From: Phytoseiulus persimilis
Taxonomy: Eukaryota; Arthropoda; Arachnida; Mesostigmata; Phytoseiidae
DNA length: 64,000 nt
Assembly (NCBI GenBank): GCA_037576195.1
Contig: CM075104.1
Location: 15,268,211-15,332,210 of the forward strand
Direction: 5' to 3'
Position 1 is the first letter of the stretch. Every line of letters begins with the position of its first letter. This document shows positions 1 through 12,604 of the stretch, in pieces. Below the pieces are notes generated by a model, which searched no databases, was not told the DNA's origin, and worked only from the letters and a program-made list of their open reading frames with translations. A program made the position numbers and the translations under genes.

Positions 1-2063
1 TCACGTTCAGCCAAGGACAGAACGAAAAGCGTACCATGCTCCGATCTGAATCTGGCTCAAGGAGATTCTGGAACGCTTCACTGAGTTGATCCTGAACGGG
101 GAGGCAAGCGGAAGTTAGGGGACTGTTGGGCTGGCGACGGACTACGGAACCGTCCCTTCGGACGAAAGCTTGACCCAAGGAACCTACTTGGCACTTCTTG
201 GTTCCTCCCAAGGCCATGCGAACGTAATCCTCGACAACATGTTGTTTTTCGGTCCCGCTGAAAAGGAAGGGTTTCATGAAGGGAACATTTCTAAGAATCT
301 AAAAGCTTTACTACGAACGTTTCACGAGACTACACCTCTACAGCTTAGGCTGCCTATTTCACGCGTAAGAAGCTCGACAGATCGAGTCGCGGAGATTCGC
401 GGTGGCTTTCTCTTCTATGCGACCGATTGGAGACAGTCGAACTCTAATCGTACTATCCGCCCAGCCCAGTCGTCTGCCTTGGGGGATAAATCGCTGCCGG
501 TGCTTGCAACGAGGAAAGAACAAATGAGGTCAACGCCGCGTGTGGATCAAGGGACACGAGGTTAATATCGAGGATGAGTGTGCGACTAGATGCCAACAGG
601 GCTCTGAGGAAGATATCCGACCGGAGAACTCATTCATGAAGTCCCTCATTTCCTTTACACGAGACAGTTCGGGAACTCGGAGCTCTGTTCCCTTCTCGAC
701 GCGAGGAGGCGCGCTCCGGAGATACAGAGGTAGACAAATGAGCAGGAGAAGGGACAGTAGGAAGTGGCCACCTCGGAATAACTGGTCATAAACGTGGAGA
801 ATCTCGGCAATAATGCTGCGAAAACCAAGTGCCTCTAAACGAACATGCTCGGAGCGCGGAGGCCCGTTTCGCTCCGCGCATCGTCCGACGGGGCCAAGGT
901 CTTCGCGAGAAGGTCGTCTTCGCCGTCGGATGTTCCCCGTTTCTTCTTTTTTCGCTGTGGGATCCTCCGAAGTGACCTCGATCAATAGCGAATTCCTCGC
1001 CCGAGTTCCGATGTCGAGAATGTCCTCGTTATGACAGACGTGCCTCGGTGCGCAAAGAGCTGCTCTGAATTCTCCAGGATAGAAAGGCCGCTTTTGATCG
1101 CCTCGGGAACGTTTCCTGAACCCAGACCACGTGAGCCACACAGTCGTCCTCCATCGGAACGGGTCCTAATTGGCTGCAGATCCACGAAGCTCGCTGATCT
1201 CCAGCGTTGATAAATTAGTCCTTCTTGAGTCTCTTTGATCTCTCCATGGGAATCCTCACAGTAACATAATGCCGTATTCCATCATACTCCGGCACTCGTT
1301 TGATGTCAATAAAAGTTGGAGCATAGCGCTGGTTTCAGCTGTCCACATCGGCGTTCTAGCGCGAGGGAAGCAGTGCCGGCTGTCATTTCCTTGTCGCCTG
1401 AGCCTTCACTCGATCATCTCTCACTCCACAGAGTCGATTCCTACATTTGTCGAACACGATTCCCGCCCCGCCATTGTGAGTTCTACTTACGACATCCCGT
1501 CGTGATGTTGGATAACTCCAAGGGCTCGAGCTACAAACAAGCAGAAACGAAGAAATTGTTAGAATATGATTCACTCATCCTGAGTTGCAAAACTTCAGGG
1601 ACAGAGTGCGTCCAATAAAGAGAGCTCCTGAATGGAATCTAGGGCTACCGTCGCGCTTTCTCCCTGAACTATGAGCTCCCTTCCCAGGTATGTTTCGCTT
1701 GAGTTCTGGGGCTCGTCGCCCATGTAGAGGGAAAAACTGCAAACTGTACGCCTTGAGGCGTTCGAGGAGCTCGGCTCCGAGACGGTGTCCCCTGGCTGTG
1801 TAATTGTGTCGTGCCATTAAGCATACTTGCTCTCATTTTTGTGTCCAGTTCCATCAGAGAAAATAGACGGAAAAAGAGCAAAAAACACAGACTACCGTCA
1901 TACATGAGAGCTGAACGATTAATTAGGTTTTTTTTCCTCCGACGACGAACACTCTCGGAGCGTTCCTAAAAGTCGCGATCGCACAAACGAGTATCGCTCT
2001 GAGAGGATGGTTGCGTTCATCAACTACAGGTCGAGTATTCATGCCGCCACTGTCTGGACTCAC
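1..2063. other. Downstream flank of mannosidase exon; no exon recognised
   Basis: The remaining C-terminal mannosidase exons should lie on the minus strand here or to the left. I looked for the HHD-x-VSGT motif and the beta-domain motifs and did not find them. The open frames here (for example minus 530-1141) have no recognisable similarity and overlap each other on both strands. I take this stretch to be intron or intergenic DNA. Confidence 0.5.
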
Positions 2064-5000
2064 CGAGAGTGTCATGAGCCTGCGAGTCCTTCGTGCGACC
2101 GAAAACTTCGAGCTGACGGCACGCTTGGAGAAATCCGTTCTGTTCTCTGCTGAAGAACTTGAAGTTCGGTCTCGACGTGAAGTATCCGGTCCAATACGCA
2201 TGAGGATTGTCGGCGTACGGGAAAAAGTCTTCTTCGTGGACGCTCCACGTGATGCGTTCGTCATGCAGTGCCTTCGAAATCGATGTTAAGTTTGAATCGT
2301 TCTGAGAACCCACACGAGCTAGCGAGAGCCTCGATGGTCGTTTCCGCGCGAGCGAAAACTTCCATCGGAATCCACGATGTACAAGTCTTGGGGTTCGTGC
2401 TGAGCATCCCGCTTCACCCAAAAAAGCTGTGGGCCGTTCCTAAACGTTCTTGCCGCCGCGTGAATGAGCGATATCATCATAATAACCTTCAGATAGCAGG
2501 TGGGCGTGGAGTAGAACACATTAACGCCAGGAATCTGGTTCATGTAATGAACGAGTTTGTCTAGATTGCGGAACCATTTGTTAGCGTCTTGGTAGTGGAA
2601 GTCTAGACCCATGGTGAACACCGTGTTGTTACTCTTGTAATGCTCAGCCTGCGTCCGGGCGAGCGTCATCAGCTCCTGGGCCCTCCTCCTTCCGTTAAGG
2701 GTCTGGAAGCAAGTTGACCGCCATGAGGAATCTCGTCCGAGCAGAAGGTCGGTTGGAACCCAAGCTCCCACTGGACATGTGATTGAACTCTTTCTCTCTC
2801 TCTCTCCCTCTCAGGGCTACCTGGAGGAGGCCGACGAGAAATGGCGGATATATTTCAGAATCGGCTTGACAGGCTCAACGTGACCAGCCGGGTGAGCGTA
2901 GCTCTATGACTTGACAATATTTCAATGCCGGATTCGGCGAGTGCCTCACCGTGACTTCCTCGTCGTTGCAGTACATGTCGAAGCAGAATCCTTTCGGCGG
3001 CCAGTAGACGTTCGGGAGTACACCAAGGAACAGTTCTCCTTCACGACCTTGCGTGGGATCTGTTTGCCACAACATTTCCATTTCTCGATGCTTCTCGCGC
3101 CATTCTTTTTCTTCGTAGTGGATTCGTCCCAGGAACATTCCGTCGAACCCCATCTGTTGAAAAGTGTCTGTTAGGAATCATTGAATTCCAATGGCGAGTT
3201 TAGACGAGAGATACCAGCCCACTGATCGCAGCCGTTTTGATGGCAGCACCGTAGTCGACAGCTTCCACGTAGCCGAATTTTCTTCCCCGATTCTATCTGA
3301 CAGGAGTACGGAGGACAGCCGCACAATCGCATCACTCGCCTCGAAAAGCAGAAAAAGTTCTTGGAATTCACCGTTGAACTCCGTCAAGGCTCTCCCCTGG
3401 CCGCGCTCCCAAAGAAAAGATTCTCCGTGCTGTCCGACTTGGTTTACGAGAGGCTCAGAAGTATCAGAGCATCGGAATATCAAGCTATTGCGAGCGAGGA
3501 ACTAACTCCGATCCGGACCTGACCCCGAATTCTCTTTTCGAGCTACGCACAGTCATGAGGGAAAACAGCGTTCTCGCACGAGAATGACTTCTTCAGCAAA
3601 AGTCCTCTATCTGGGACGACAACTCCATCAGAAACCCGAGGAATCTCAGGGGTAAGCCGTGGATGGTCACCCGAAATCGTCGGATTGACCCAAGCCCGGA
3701 TCGAGCGACCGTCGCTGTTGCGAGAGCACATGCAGCCGCCTATGTTATACGAAAATTACGGGAGATTCTAACGAAGTTGGTCTTGATCGTGGTGGAGGAT
3801 GTACGATACACGACAGAACATAATACACGAGCAGACCCTTTCCGGCGAAGCAATGTTCGCACCGAAAGAGGATGAACAGGAAATCATGAGAACCTCCAGG
3901 GTGAGAGAATGAATCAAAGAGCGCACGCTGTAGAATATTCATTGTATGATCATTCCTCTCCCGACTCCACGCGGAAGCGAGAGAGTATTCCGGACAAGAC
4001 TGAGCGTATGGAATTCACTCCTGAGCTCACGGGCGATCGGAGCTGAATCGCTGTTCGTGTTCTGCATCAGGATCACCGGTGCAACTGCGCATTGCGCACC
4101 TGGGTGAGCGGAAACGGCAATTCAAACCAACGCGTGAATTATGAGCGAAGAGCAGGAAGGAGAAATGGAGACGTTCGGCGCCGTGAAGTGGACGATACAT
4201 AGCAGACCAGGCCACTCAGGGCGCGAGGACAGGGGAGATGAGGAGCGAGCTTGTGTACTGCCCTCTGGAGATGAATCGATGGTTCTCAAGCGCATCGACC
4301 CAGGCGACCCAGTCAGAGTCTACAGTGGTGATTCTGGTAGGTCAAAGAGTAGTGTTTGATACTTTCCCATGTGTTTGGTCACACTGCCCGATAGTTCCAC
4401 CAGATCAATTTCGATTCTGGTTAATTTCGAAAACTCGCCATCGATGGTGATTGATTGCAATCTGCAGGAATATTAGCATCAAAAAGATCTCAAGGAAGTA
4501 TTAGGTAAGTCAAAAAGTTCGTAGCGTTTTTGATCCGGCATTTTTGAAATTCCCGCGCTCCGCACAAGAGCCGCCTACTACAGTGGTTGTTCGTTTACGT
4601 TCTTAGGCGGGCTCTAGAGTTCCTACCGGTGTATCGTTTCAGACTTTATCGTCGAGTTCGTAAAATCAGGAAGAATTTGCGATGGAGGACCAAAAGCAGC
4701 ATTTTCGACACATAATGTTGTTCTGCTACCGCGAAGGCTTGAATGCAGCGAAGACCACTCGAAGAATATCTGCAGTTTACGGGGAGAATGCTCTTCAAAG
4801 TTCTACGGTTAGAAAGTGGTTTACCCGTTTCAAGGCTGAAAACTTTAATCTTGAAGATGAGCCCAGATCAGGACGACCACAAGTTGTGGAACCCGATGAA
4901 ATCATTAGCCTGGTAACTTCAAACCCCGGCCTGACCATCAAAGAAATTGAAGACTCGACGGGAGTTTCTCATGGAACCGTTTGGAATCGCCTCCATCAAG

Positions 5001-8000
5001 CTGGCTTCTCAAACAAGAGGAATATCTGGCTGCCTCATGACCTCACCGATCGCCAGCTCGAAAGACGTGTGGATACAAGCCACACTCTTCTCCGGAAGAA
5101 TGCCAATGAACCATTTCTGAAGAGACTGATAACCGGCGATGGAAAGTGGATACTCTACAGGAACGCTACGCAAAGAAAAAGCTGGGTCCCCAAAGGTTCA
5201 CGGGCCGCAGCCGTCCCCAAACCCGAAATTCATCAAAAAAAAGTGATGCTGAGCTGTTGGTGGGACTGCAAGGGCGTTGTGTTTTTCGAGCTGCTCCCGC
5301 CGGGTCAGACCATCACCACCGAAGTCTACTGCAGGCAGCTTGAGGATTTGAAGACCGCAGTAGCAACAAAGCGCCCAGAATTGGCGAACAGATGGGGCGT
5401 CGTTTTTCAACATGATAATGCGAGACCCCACGTAAGTTTGCGCTCTCGGCAGAAATTGGCGGAGTTTGACTGGGATGTGCTGCCACACCCAGCTTATAGT
5501 CCCGACCTTGCACCGTCAGACTATCACTTGTTCCGGTCTCTTCAAAACTCTCTTGATGGAGAAATATTCGAATCTTTGGAGGGTATAAAAAATCACCTCA
5601 ATCAGTTTTTTGGAAAGAAGGAAACCAAGTTCTGGGAGAAGGGAATCTTCGATTTACCTGACCGATGGGCGAAGGTCATAGAACAAAACGGCCAATATAT
5701 CATTCAATAAAAAGACTCTTGTGTACAGGAATTCGGCTCTTGAAAAATAGGTAAAAAACGCTACGAACTTTTTGACTTACCTAATAGATATCTCATAACC
5801 TTGCCCGACTCAGATAGCCGCACACGTCAGCACTTCCCCCCGAACGTGCTCTTCGGGTGAAAGCTGAACCTTTTCTCCTGTCTCCATAAACTCCAAAGAA
5901 CCCGGAAAGTAGTGGCGATCGACACCGTTGGGGTCGGTCGTCAACCTCTGGGGTCGATACCGACCACTACGAGAACCACTTGGAGGACTTTGTGGGCCCT
6001 CATGCGTCTTTTTACAATAAACAATGAGCGCCAACCGAAACTGGAGAGAAATGTGGATGTATGTTGTTGAAGGTGAAAACCTGAACGAGAAGCTAGAGCC
6101 GCAACCTTTGGGACACAAAGCTATCAAACAAGCTCCTCAGATCGCTGTCGGCTGACGAATCGAACGCACACGCTCAATGTGCCGCAGCGACTGCATTACC
6201 TTTCGGAAAAGCGCCGCTTGCTCCCTAGAGTGTCCAAAAGGATCAATTTGCCAGCCGGCTTTTGGTCGTCCGCACTCTCCGAACGTATCGTTTAGCCACC
6301 GCGTGCCAAGAGTCATCTCATCGATGAGTGCTGAATAGTGAGTCGTTGCCTCGTCTGACATCGACCACCCTCCCGATATGAACTCAAGTCGACCTGAAAT
6401 CAACATAGATGGGTGTGAATAGACTCGTAGAGCGAGAAAGCAGAGACGGCCGAGTTTGAAGCGCAGGATATCTCCCACTCCAGAAAAACCCTTCGGAAGT
6501 TCTCCTCACACCGGCCCCAAACAGAAGACGGAAGTACTCATTCATTCCAAGCTCCAAGGATAGCAGTTATGCCCGAAGTAGTTCTGTAAGGTCTCGAAAT
6601 CAAGTTCGGATACCCTCGACCACCTTTCAGGGGAGATTCGGCCGGCTGACATTGGAGGCCTCGACAGTTTTGTTTACGATGCCATCAGTCCCGGCGCACA
6701 ATGCCATGTCCGACATGGAAAAGCAATCGATCTTGTACAAAATCGACGATGGTTCTCGCTGACGGTAAGTCTCAGAAGAGGCAGCTAGTTTCTCTACGGA
6801 GGACGACAGGTGTCATTGTAGAGGCGCACACAGCTTTATCAACTTCGTACACAGGAATGCGAGCGTCTGAATGTATGCAAGAACTGGCGGAGGAGTTCAA
6901 GAATTGGGAAGCTGCTCAGATTAGGACTTTAAATCCGGATCAATCAAAAGTTAAACATCCATCGGGGCTCAGAATGTCTTCATAAACGATCCGTCTTCAA
7001 CTGCGTATGAAACTTCGTCGACGAACCGACACGATCCATCACAAGAATCCAGCTCATGACAACATTACAAGGATTATTATTAGTGAGTTGCGGAAGGACT
7101 TCCTTCACTGAGCAGCAGACAGCGTTGTCTTCGTACCCGTCTGAAATATTCTTTCGCTCCCCACCTCTTTGAGCACGACGTTTGGCCGATCCAACCAAAT
7201 AATTCATGTCAGGCTCGCCCCACAATGTCAAGAAAGCATTGAGTTTCCCTGAAGGAATTCTCTATATTCCTTCCGGCCACCCGTCCCCGGCATCAGGATT
7301 CAGATGGCTTTGTCGATTGCTGGCGACCTAGCCACCTATATACATAGATGCTGCCATCTGTGTACCGAAGAGTCAGCATTCATGCCAGCATAACTGCCAG
7401 CGAGAGAATCCCTATGCGTTCCAGAGGCCCGTAGGAGTCATCATAAAAAATGCTGTTGAAAACCAGAACAGGAACGGGTTCACGTCGAGTCAGGCACCAT
7501 AAGGATGGAAGAGTTTCAAGTGCGCAACGTATGCTCCGCGGAGAGGATGAGAGTTGAGCTAGAAGCTCGCCACAAGTCGGAACTTGCATCTGAAATTACA
7601 TTTCCCTCGGGATGACAGAGCCTTGGGATATTCGCCTAATGACGGAACTTATAAGTGCAATCAAGTTCAAGCTCATTCGTTCCCCCAGGGGACAGACTTC
7701 TTCTTACCATTCTCGACCAAGTCCCGCACGGTGCTCTTCATCGCAGGCGTCTGATTGTCCCACCAACGACTGAAAAATGCTGTTTCGACGTAGATGAACC
7801 GGCGTTTCACGTCTTTTTGCAGCTCGTCGATGACGCTGTCGAGTATGAACTTCACATCTGCAATCGGAATATTGTTAATTTCAGAGACGGCGACACGACC
7901 ATTCACATCATACCCTAACGCAGCGTCGTTGAAGCGCGCGCACATCTGCTCTGATCTCAAGGGACTCCAAAGCTCTTATTGTGTAACGAGAGTTTCACAA

Positions 8001-11000
8001 GCAACGCTCAGACGGGAAAAATCGGATTTCGAAAGAACGTGAGCGTTTCCAACAAGCCGTGATGTCTCTCTCGCCGCATATAGTTGACCATTCCATGTCC
8101 TCATTTTTCCCCATGTCAGGCCAATCGAGCCTCCCAGTTTCGCTGTGGCTGTTGAATTTTCAGGAGCGTACTCTACGATCACTTCCTGCCCGAAACCAGG
8201 TTCAACGGTTCTCAATCAGGAGAACGGCACACAGAGAGAATCCCAGCGAAAATTGGATCGTTCTACAGAGGTTGGAGAGAGCGAGAATGAATACCAAAAC
8301 TATGCTGGTATAATGCCTCCCATATGCTGAACGCAAGGGGTGAACCATGTTCTCCGTCCTCCATGTTCAAAATCTTCCTCAGCCTGGGGCAACAAAAAGA
8401 ATCACTATACAACCAACCACCAAGCGTCCAAGGGCGGAGTCGCGCAATGAATCATCAAACACTCTCACACACTTATATCTATGCGGGATTCAGATTCCTC
8501 AAACGGCCGCCGCCCTTTCGATGCATCACGATACGTCCGAATCCGATTATAGGGTGTAGCCGACCGACAAATATTTGATCGAAGACATCACCTGAATCCG
8601 TGCCTCGACGGAAAATCCCGGCATTTGTCTCTCTCTCTTGTCGGAAGATTCGCAATCCCCATATTCGCCGTTCAGGATACAATCGTTGCTTTCGACATGA
8701 ACTGCCGATGAGTGCAAGGCGCGTGGCGCGTTCGAGCATCCCCACCGGCGCGCTACACCTAGGTAGCGTTCTGAACAGCTCTTCGCACACGGGATGGAAG
8801 CTTTCCAATTATTTGGTGGACGAAACGAGGCCCGAATCTATTCCGAGAGTTACACATTAATCGCTGGCCCATTCCCTGCTGGGCTGGAGCATGGGCGACG
8901 TCGATGAGTTGTTCCCGCATTGCACGACTTAAGAGGAACCTGCTGGAAGAGAGCAAATAATAGAACGAGCTCGCCTGCCCCGGTATATGAACCAGAGCTC
9001 GCTACCCATAACCAAGTCCTCCGGACGATGCCCGCACAAGGAGACACCTCGAAGTGTTTATCGCTCAAATTCTCCTGGGAAGGTCTGAGTCCAGGGCCAT
9101 GTGTAACCCTAGCAGGGTTGTCACAGGAATGTGACGGTCTCCACCAGAAATGACGCCTGCATTACCAATCTGTGACCTCTTAACGAGTGAGAGGTGATGC
9201 GAGGCGCTGGAAAGGGGGCCGGCCAGCAATCTGAGTCCGATCTGCGGGGCGGGGCTTCCCCACCAGTGGGTTAGCCCCGTAACTCAATTCAGACTACTCC
9301 GTCTGGAGGACCCATTTTATCGTCTACAAAACACTCGCCGCGTCATCATTTTAGACCCCCAAAGGTCAAGCGGCGTCTCAGTCACCCGTTCCAGCTGAGA
9401 GGAGTTTGAGAAGAAAAACGGAATTTTCGTTCCGCCTAGAGGTATGAATTCCTCAATCTGTTGGCCGGCACTGCGAGATCCTGTCCGCGAACTCATCGTT
9501 TTTTTTAGTAGATGTTTGATGTACGCTTTTCAGCCACCAGAGGCACCAGGAAGAACGCATCTTGGCCGCAACGGTCTTCGCAAGGCCCGTTGTCCGATTG
9601 TGAAAATGTTGACATCGCAGTCCTCCGAAGCTGACGAGCCTTCAATCCGATTCAAAAACGCAAGAAGTGCCTCTCAGTCATCAAGTGATTCCTCCATAAC
9701 TTCGGGAAGTCCGCGAGAGCTTTCCAAAGCTCTCGTCCAATATCCCATATTCCGGCGAATCTAATCCAGCAGGATGGCGATATCTCTGTATTTCCTTGCT
9801 GCAATGATAGACCGGTGCATATCTCGATTCCGTTCCGAATTTTGACCGGAGAAACGGCCGGGAGTACCGCTTATGAGTATATCTAGGTGTGGAGTCAGAC
9901 GACATGATTCCTGAAGGCCCGACTGGTCCTACGTTCCGTCAGTTCAGTTTGATGTTTATCGGCGATGCGCTCATGATTTTCCACGAAGCCGAACGGTGAT
10001 CGACTCCTGAGGAGCTAGATCAGAGAAGAAGGAGGCAGAGGGGGCTTGTTCCACGCAGTCAGTTAAAATTGCTTTCGGTTAAGGATTTCGAGTTCGTGCA
10101 GACTGCACGCAGTTCGAATAGCCTGCACGGCAGGTGGCGTGACCGCTGACTATGAGATCGTGCAGCGTGGCGTGCGCCCCTTGCGCACGATGCACCTCCT
10201 CCCTGAAAGGATTACAAAGGCCATACATACACAGGAAAAACTTCCCTTCCATCGAGTCGTTCAGTCAAGCTGGTGTCGGAGAGGAAAAAATCCTGGGTTC
10301 GGCCCATTCCGGTCATGATGCCACAGAGTCTGCAGCACGCACAACACACCGTAAGCTCCAGGTTTTCGAACGACGACGGACGGGACGACGGACGACGGAA
10401 TGTCGAATCCATTCGAGCTTTCATCGCTTTTTAACGATTTGGCATCTCGGGAGCATTTCAGGGCTTGACTCGTTTCATGTTCTAGTTCGAAAGATCGTGA
10501 TCCAATACAGAAAGGACATTCTCGAATCCCAGTGATGTTCCTTCGCATGCTTCTAGTTCCAGGCTTCCGGCCTGAGACAGAGCAAGGTTGGCAACAGATC
10601 ATCAGTGTGAGACCACGGTAGATGTTCCCTCTTTTTTCTCAATCTCATGAGTCTCACTCATCACCTTCCACGCTCTCCGGGAGCATATCGATGAAACTCA
10701 TTCGTTACCGGGGACTTTCCATCGACTAATGTGGGAAATGGTCTGCGTGAATGTCACCCGGCGCTCGGAGGACGCGTTCAGCTGTCCGTGCAACACGCTA
10801 CACACGTCATCGCGCTTCAAACGGTGGAATGGAGAGGCGAGGTGCACTCTTATGGAACAGCCCTGTCTGCACAGCTGTTGTGGAATGAGGTGGCAGTCAC
10901 AAAACTATGAACTGCCCTCGACAGCCACCCCCTGCGAATGAATCATTCGTGAAGATTACCCCAGTCGTCCTCCAGGTGGATCACTCGTTCCCAGATAAGA

Positions 11001-12604
11001 TCATACCGCCGAAGCCGTTCCTCCATCGCCCAGATCGCTCCTCCTGCTCAGAGAAGCATCTACATACAGTGCTAGCCCATCGTTCCTCCTCCTCTTGGGC
11101 GCAACAACGGCATTGGAGATCAGATCCGAGACGCTGATCGGCAGAGAAAAAAAGGGATCAGATCGCCTCCCGGTAAATGGTCCAATAGAGCCACGGAACG
11201 TTCATGGAATGAAATCAATTCGAAAGATGCGTCTCAGAAACAGCCGAAAGGGAATCCCTAACCGAGCACAAGGTCAATATAATTCGCACAGAGCCCGCTC
11301 TAATTTCGCCAACTGAGGAAAACACGAGAAACTACTCGGAAACGTCAACGAGACTCTCCGTCGACTCAGTGAATCATGGCATTCCTGATTACTGGCCGAC
11401 CTTTCCAGCATCGCGAAGCTTGTGTGCAGCTTGTCTGTTTTGATGAATCGCCGATGAATGAATTCAGGTTTCAAGGACTTTCAGTGCGAATCGCGATTTC
11501 CATCGAAGCCTCCGTTGTGGATATTAGTTGTTGTGTGCTCGGTTGCGGGGTGCGGCTACTTGCATATTCATTTCGAAGCGCCGCCAACCAAATTAGATGA
11601 GCAACTTGGAGCACCTCATATTCCACGTGTCAGGAACTCTATGTACCGTTGCCGTTCGAGTATTTGCTCGGCCCCCATCCTCTCGGCGAGCAACAAGACG
11701 GGCCGAACACAATCTCTAGCCGAAATACGCACGAGCAGCAAGAGCAGGCGCTGCTCCCAGTTTGGTCTTCTATGGACGCTGGCTGCGGAAATTGAAGTTG
11801 CTCCGATCACCCGTTTCTGCCCCGGAATGGACCGGGGCTGAAACTCAAAACTTGTTTCTGCCCTGCTGACTGAGGAGAGTGTAGCGTAAGTTGCCACAGC
11901 CGCGAGAAGCCGTTCGTCAGCCGAGAATGTAGCGACTCGGCATGCATGTAGGCGATGCTGTACTTTAGTGGCTCCGAGGAGCAAGCACACTCCGCGCACC
12001 GATATGTAAGCCGTCACCTGCAGACCCATCAGCGAGCCACGTAAGGGTTGCGCCGCAGCCAAGTGCACGTAAATACAGTGTTCACCCGAGCATCCAGCCC
12101 GCGACGGGACTCTCGTACAGGATATGCACCCCGAGGAACTCGCCTCTCTAGCCTATTCAGAGCTGTTGCACATTCCTGCGAAGTTGACTTTTTCACTTCA
12201 ATACAGCGCTGAGCATTCCAAGAGACAACAGAGAACAGCGCAACCGGCATCGAGAAGGAATGAGGGAGCTTTCTGGGCCCGATGTTTACTCCAACGCTTG
12301 CCTTCCGTTCTGATACAAACGGCTCGAGAAGAGTCATACAGAAGCACTCGTCCCACATGACGCTCCGACTTGCCCCTCCTGTATCCAATGCTCATTCGAT
12401 ATGTTCACAATTTCGGACCCATCAATCTCTTCGCTCGCTCGGAGACGAGTTCCCAGTCTACCGCCAGACTCCCCGGAATGCTCGAGAAGGATGAGACTCA
12501 CTGTTTTCGTAGTAAAAGTCGACCGTGTGGACCCATCCCACATCGTCGTGCGTGTGAGAAATAATGTGAATGTTCAACTGTCCTGGTTTGGGTTGGTGGC
12601 AAGC
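2064..12604 (-). CDS. LAMAN: Lysosomal alpha-mannosidase (partial, six exons found)
   Basis: Glycoside hydrolase family 38 enzyme that trims alpha-linked mannose from N-glycans in the lysosome. Exons in order of translation: 12604-12502, 7914-7708 (5' edge uncertain; 7857 is the alternative), 6393-6200, 3153-2950, 2702-2487, 2271-2064. All have GT donors and AG acceptors in matching phases. Exon 1 of this set carries the zinc motif HTHDDVGW. The 7.8-kb exon carries [16 protein letters not shown]. The 6.3-kb exon carries [20 protein letters not shown] and the nucleophile motif [11 protein letters not shown]. The 3.1-kb exon begins [10 protein letters not shown]. The last two carry [20 protein letters not shown] and [20 protein letters not shown]. 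The signal-peptide exon and everything after [10 protein letters not shown] (the HHDxVSGT region and beta domains) were not found, so the C-terminal part probably lies left of the window. Family identity is certain; the lysosomal subtype follows from the closest remembered homologues. Confidence 0.95.
2785..2815 (+). repeat. Pyrimidine-rich (CT)n tract in mannosidase intron
   Basis: A short run of alternating c and t within the intron between the 3153-2950 and 2702-2487 exons of the alpha-mannosidase gene. It is a simple sequence with no other visible function. Confidence 0.7.
4501..4531 (+). repeat. mariner left terminal inverted repeat
   Basis: 31 bp, an exact inverted match to 5754-5784, preceded by the TA target duplication at 4499-4500. 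Confidence 0.97.
4682..5710 (+). CDS. mariner transposase, 342 aa
   Basis: Cut-and-paste transposase acting on the flanking inverted repeats. The N-terminal half (about 1-110) holds the paired helix-turn-helix DNA-binding region, including [20 protein letters not shown] and [11 protein letters not shown]. The linker motif is LPHDL (117-121; usually WVPHEL). The catalytic DD34D triad is D153 (in ITGDGKW), D245 (in [10 protein letters not shown]) and D280 (in [13 protein letters not shown]), with exactly 34 residues between the second and third. The usual family motif after the first aspartate is DEKW; here it is DGKW. The length matches the family (340-350 aa). The stop codon TAA overlaps an AATAAA at 5706-5711. 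The closest resemblance I can recall is to Hsmar1-like elements; the subfamily was not determined. Confidence 0.96.
   Translation: MEDQKQHFRHIMLFCYREGLNAAKTTRRISAVYGENALQSSTVRKWFTRFKAENFNLEDEPRSGRPQVVEPDEIISLVTSNPGLTIKEIEDSTGVSHGTVWNRLHQAGFSNKRNIWLPHDLTDRQLERRVDTSHTLLRKNANEPFLKRLITGDGKWILYRNATQRKSWVPKGSRAAAVPKPEIHQKKVMLSCWWDCKGVVFFELLPPGQTITTEVYCRQLEDLKTAVATKRPELANRWGVVFQHDNARPHVSLRSRQKLAEFDWDVLPHPAYSPDLAPSDYHLFRSLQNSLDGEIFESLEGIKNHLNQFFGKKETKFWEKGIFDLPDRWAKVIEQNGQYIIQ
5754..5784 (-). repeat. mariner right terminal inverted repeat
   Basis: 31 bp, the exact inverted copy of 4501-4531, followed by the TA target duplication at 5785-5786. Confidence 0.97.
7915..12501. other. Long intron of the alpha-mannosidase gene
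   Basis: About 4.6 kb between the HTHDDVGW exon and the next recognised exon. No repeat family or nested gene was recognised. A GC-rich patch around 9200-9270 contains short inverted segments (ggggcggggcttcccc) but no identifiable element. Confidence 0.5.

Larger units (their letters stand above)
4501..5784 (+). mobile_element. mariner-family DNA transposon, full length
   Basis: A complete Tc1/mariner element of 1,284 bp. It is bounded by 31-bp terminal inverted repeats that are identical to each other (4501-4531 and 5754-5784, beginning ttaggtaagtcaaaaag) and by a TA duplication on each side (4499-4500 and 5785-5786). It holds one uninterrupted transposase frame. It lies in the intron between the 6393-6200 and 3153-2950 exons of the alpha-mannosidase gene, on the opposite strand. 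Identical ends plus an open frame point to a recent insertion. Whether it still moves cannot be told from one copy. Confidence 0.97.

Noticed and set aside
1575-1817. Minus-strand frame with YTARGHRLGAELLERLKAYS, considered as a C-terminal mannosidase exon
   Set aside because: It does not match any segment of the family that I can recall, and no in-phase acceptor joins it to the exon ending at 2064.
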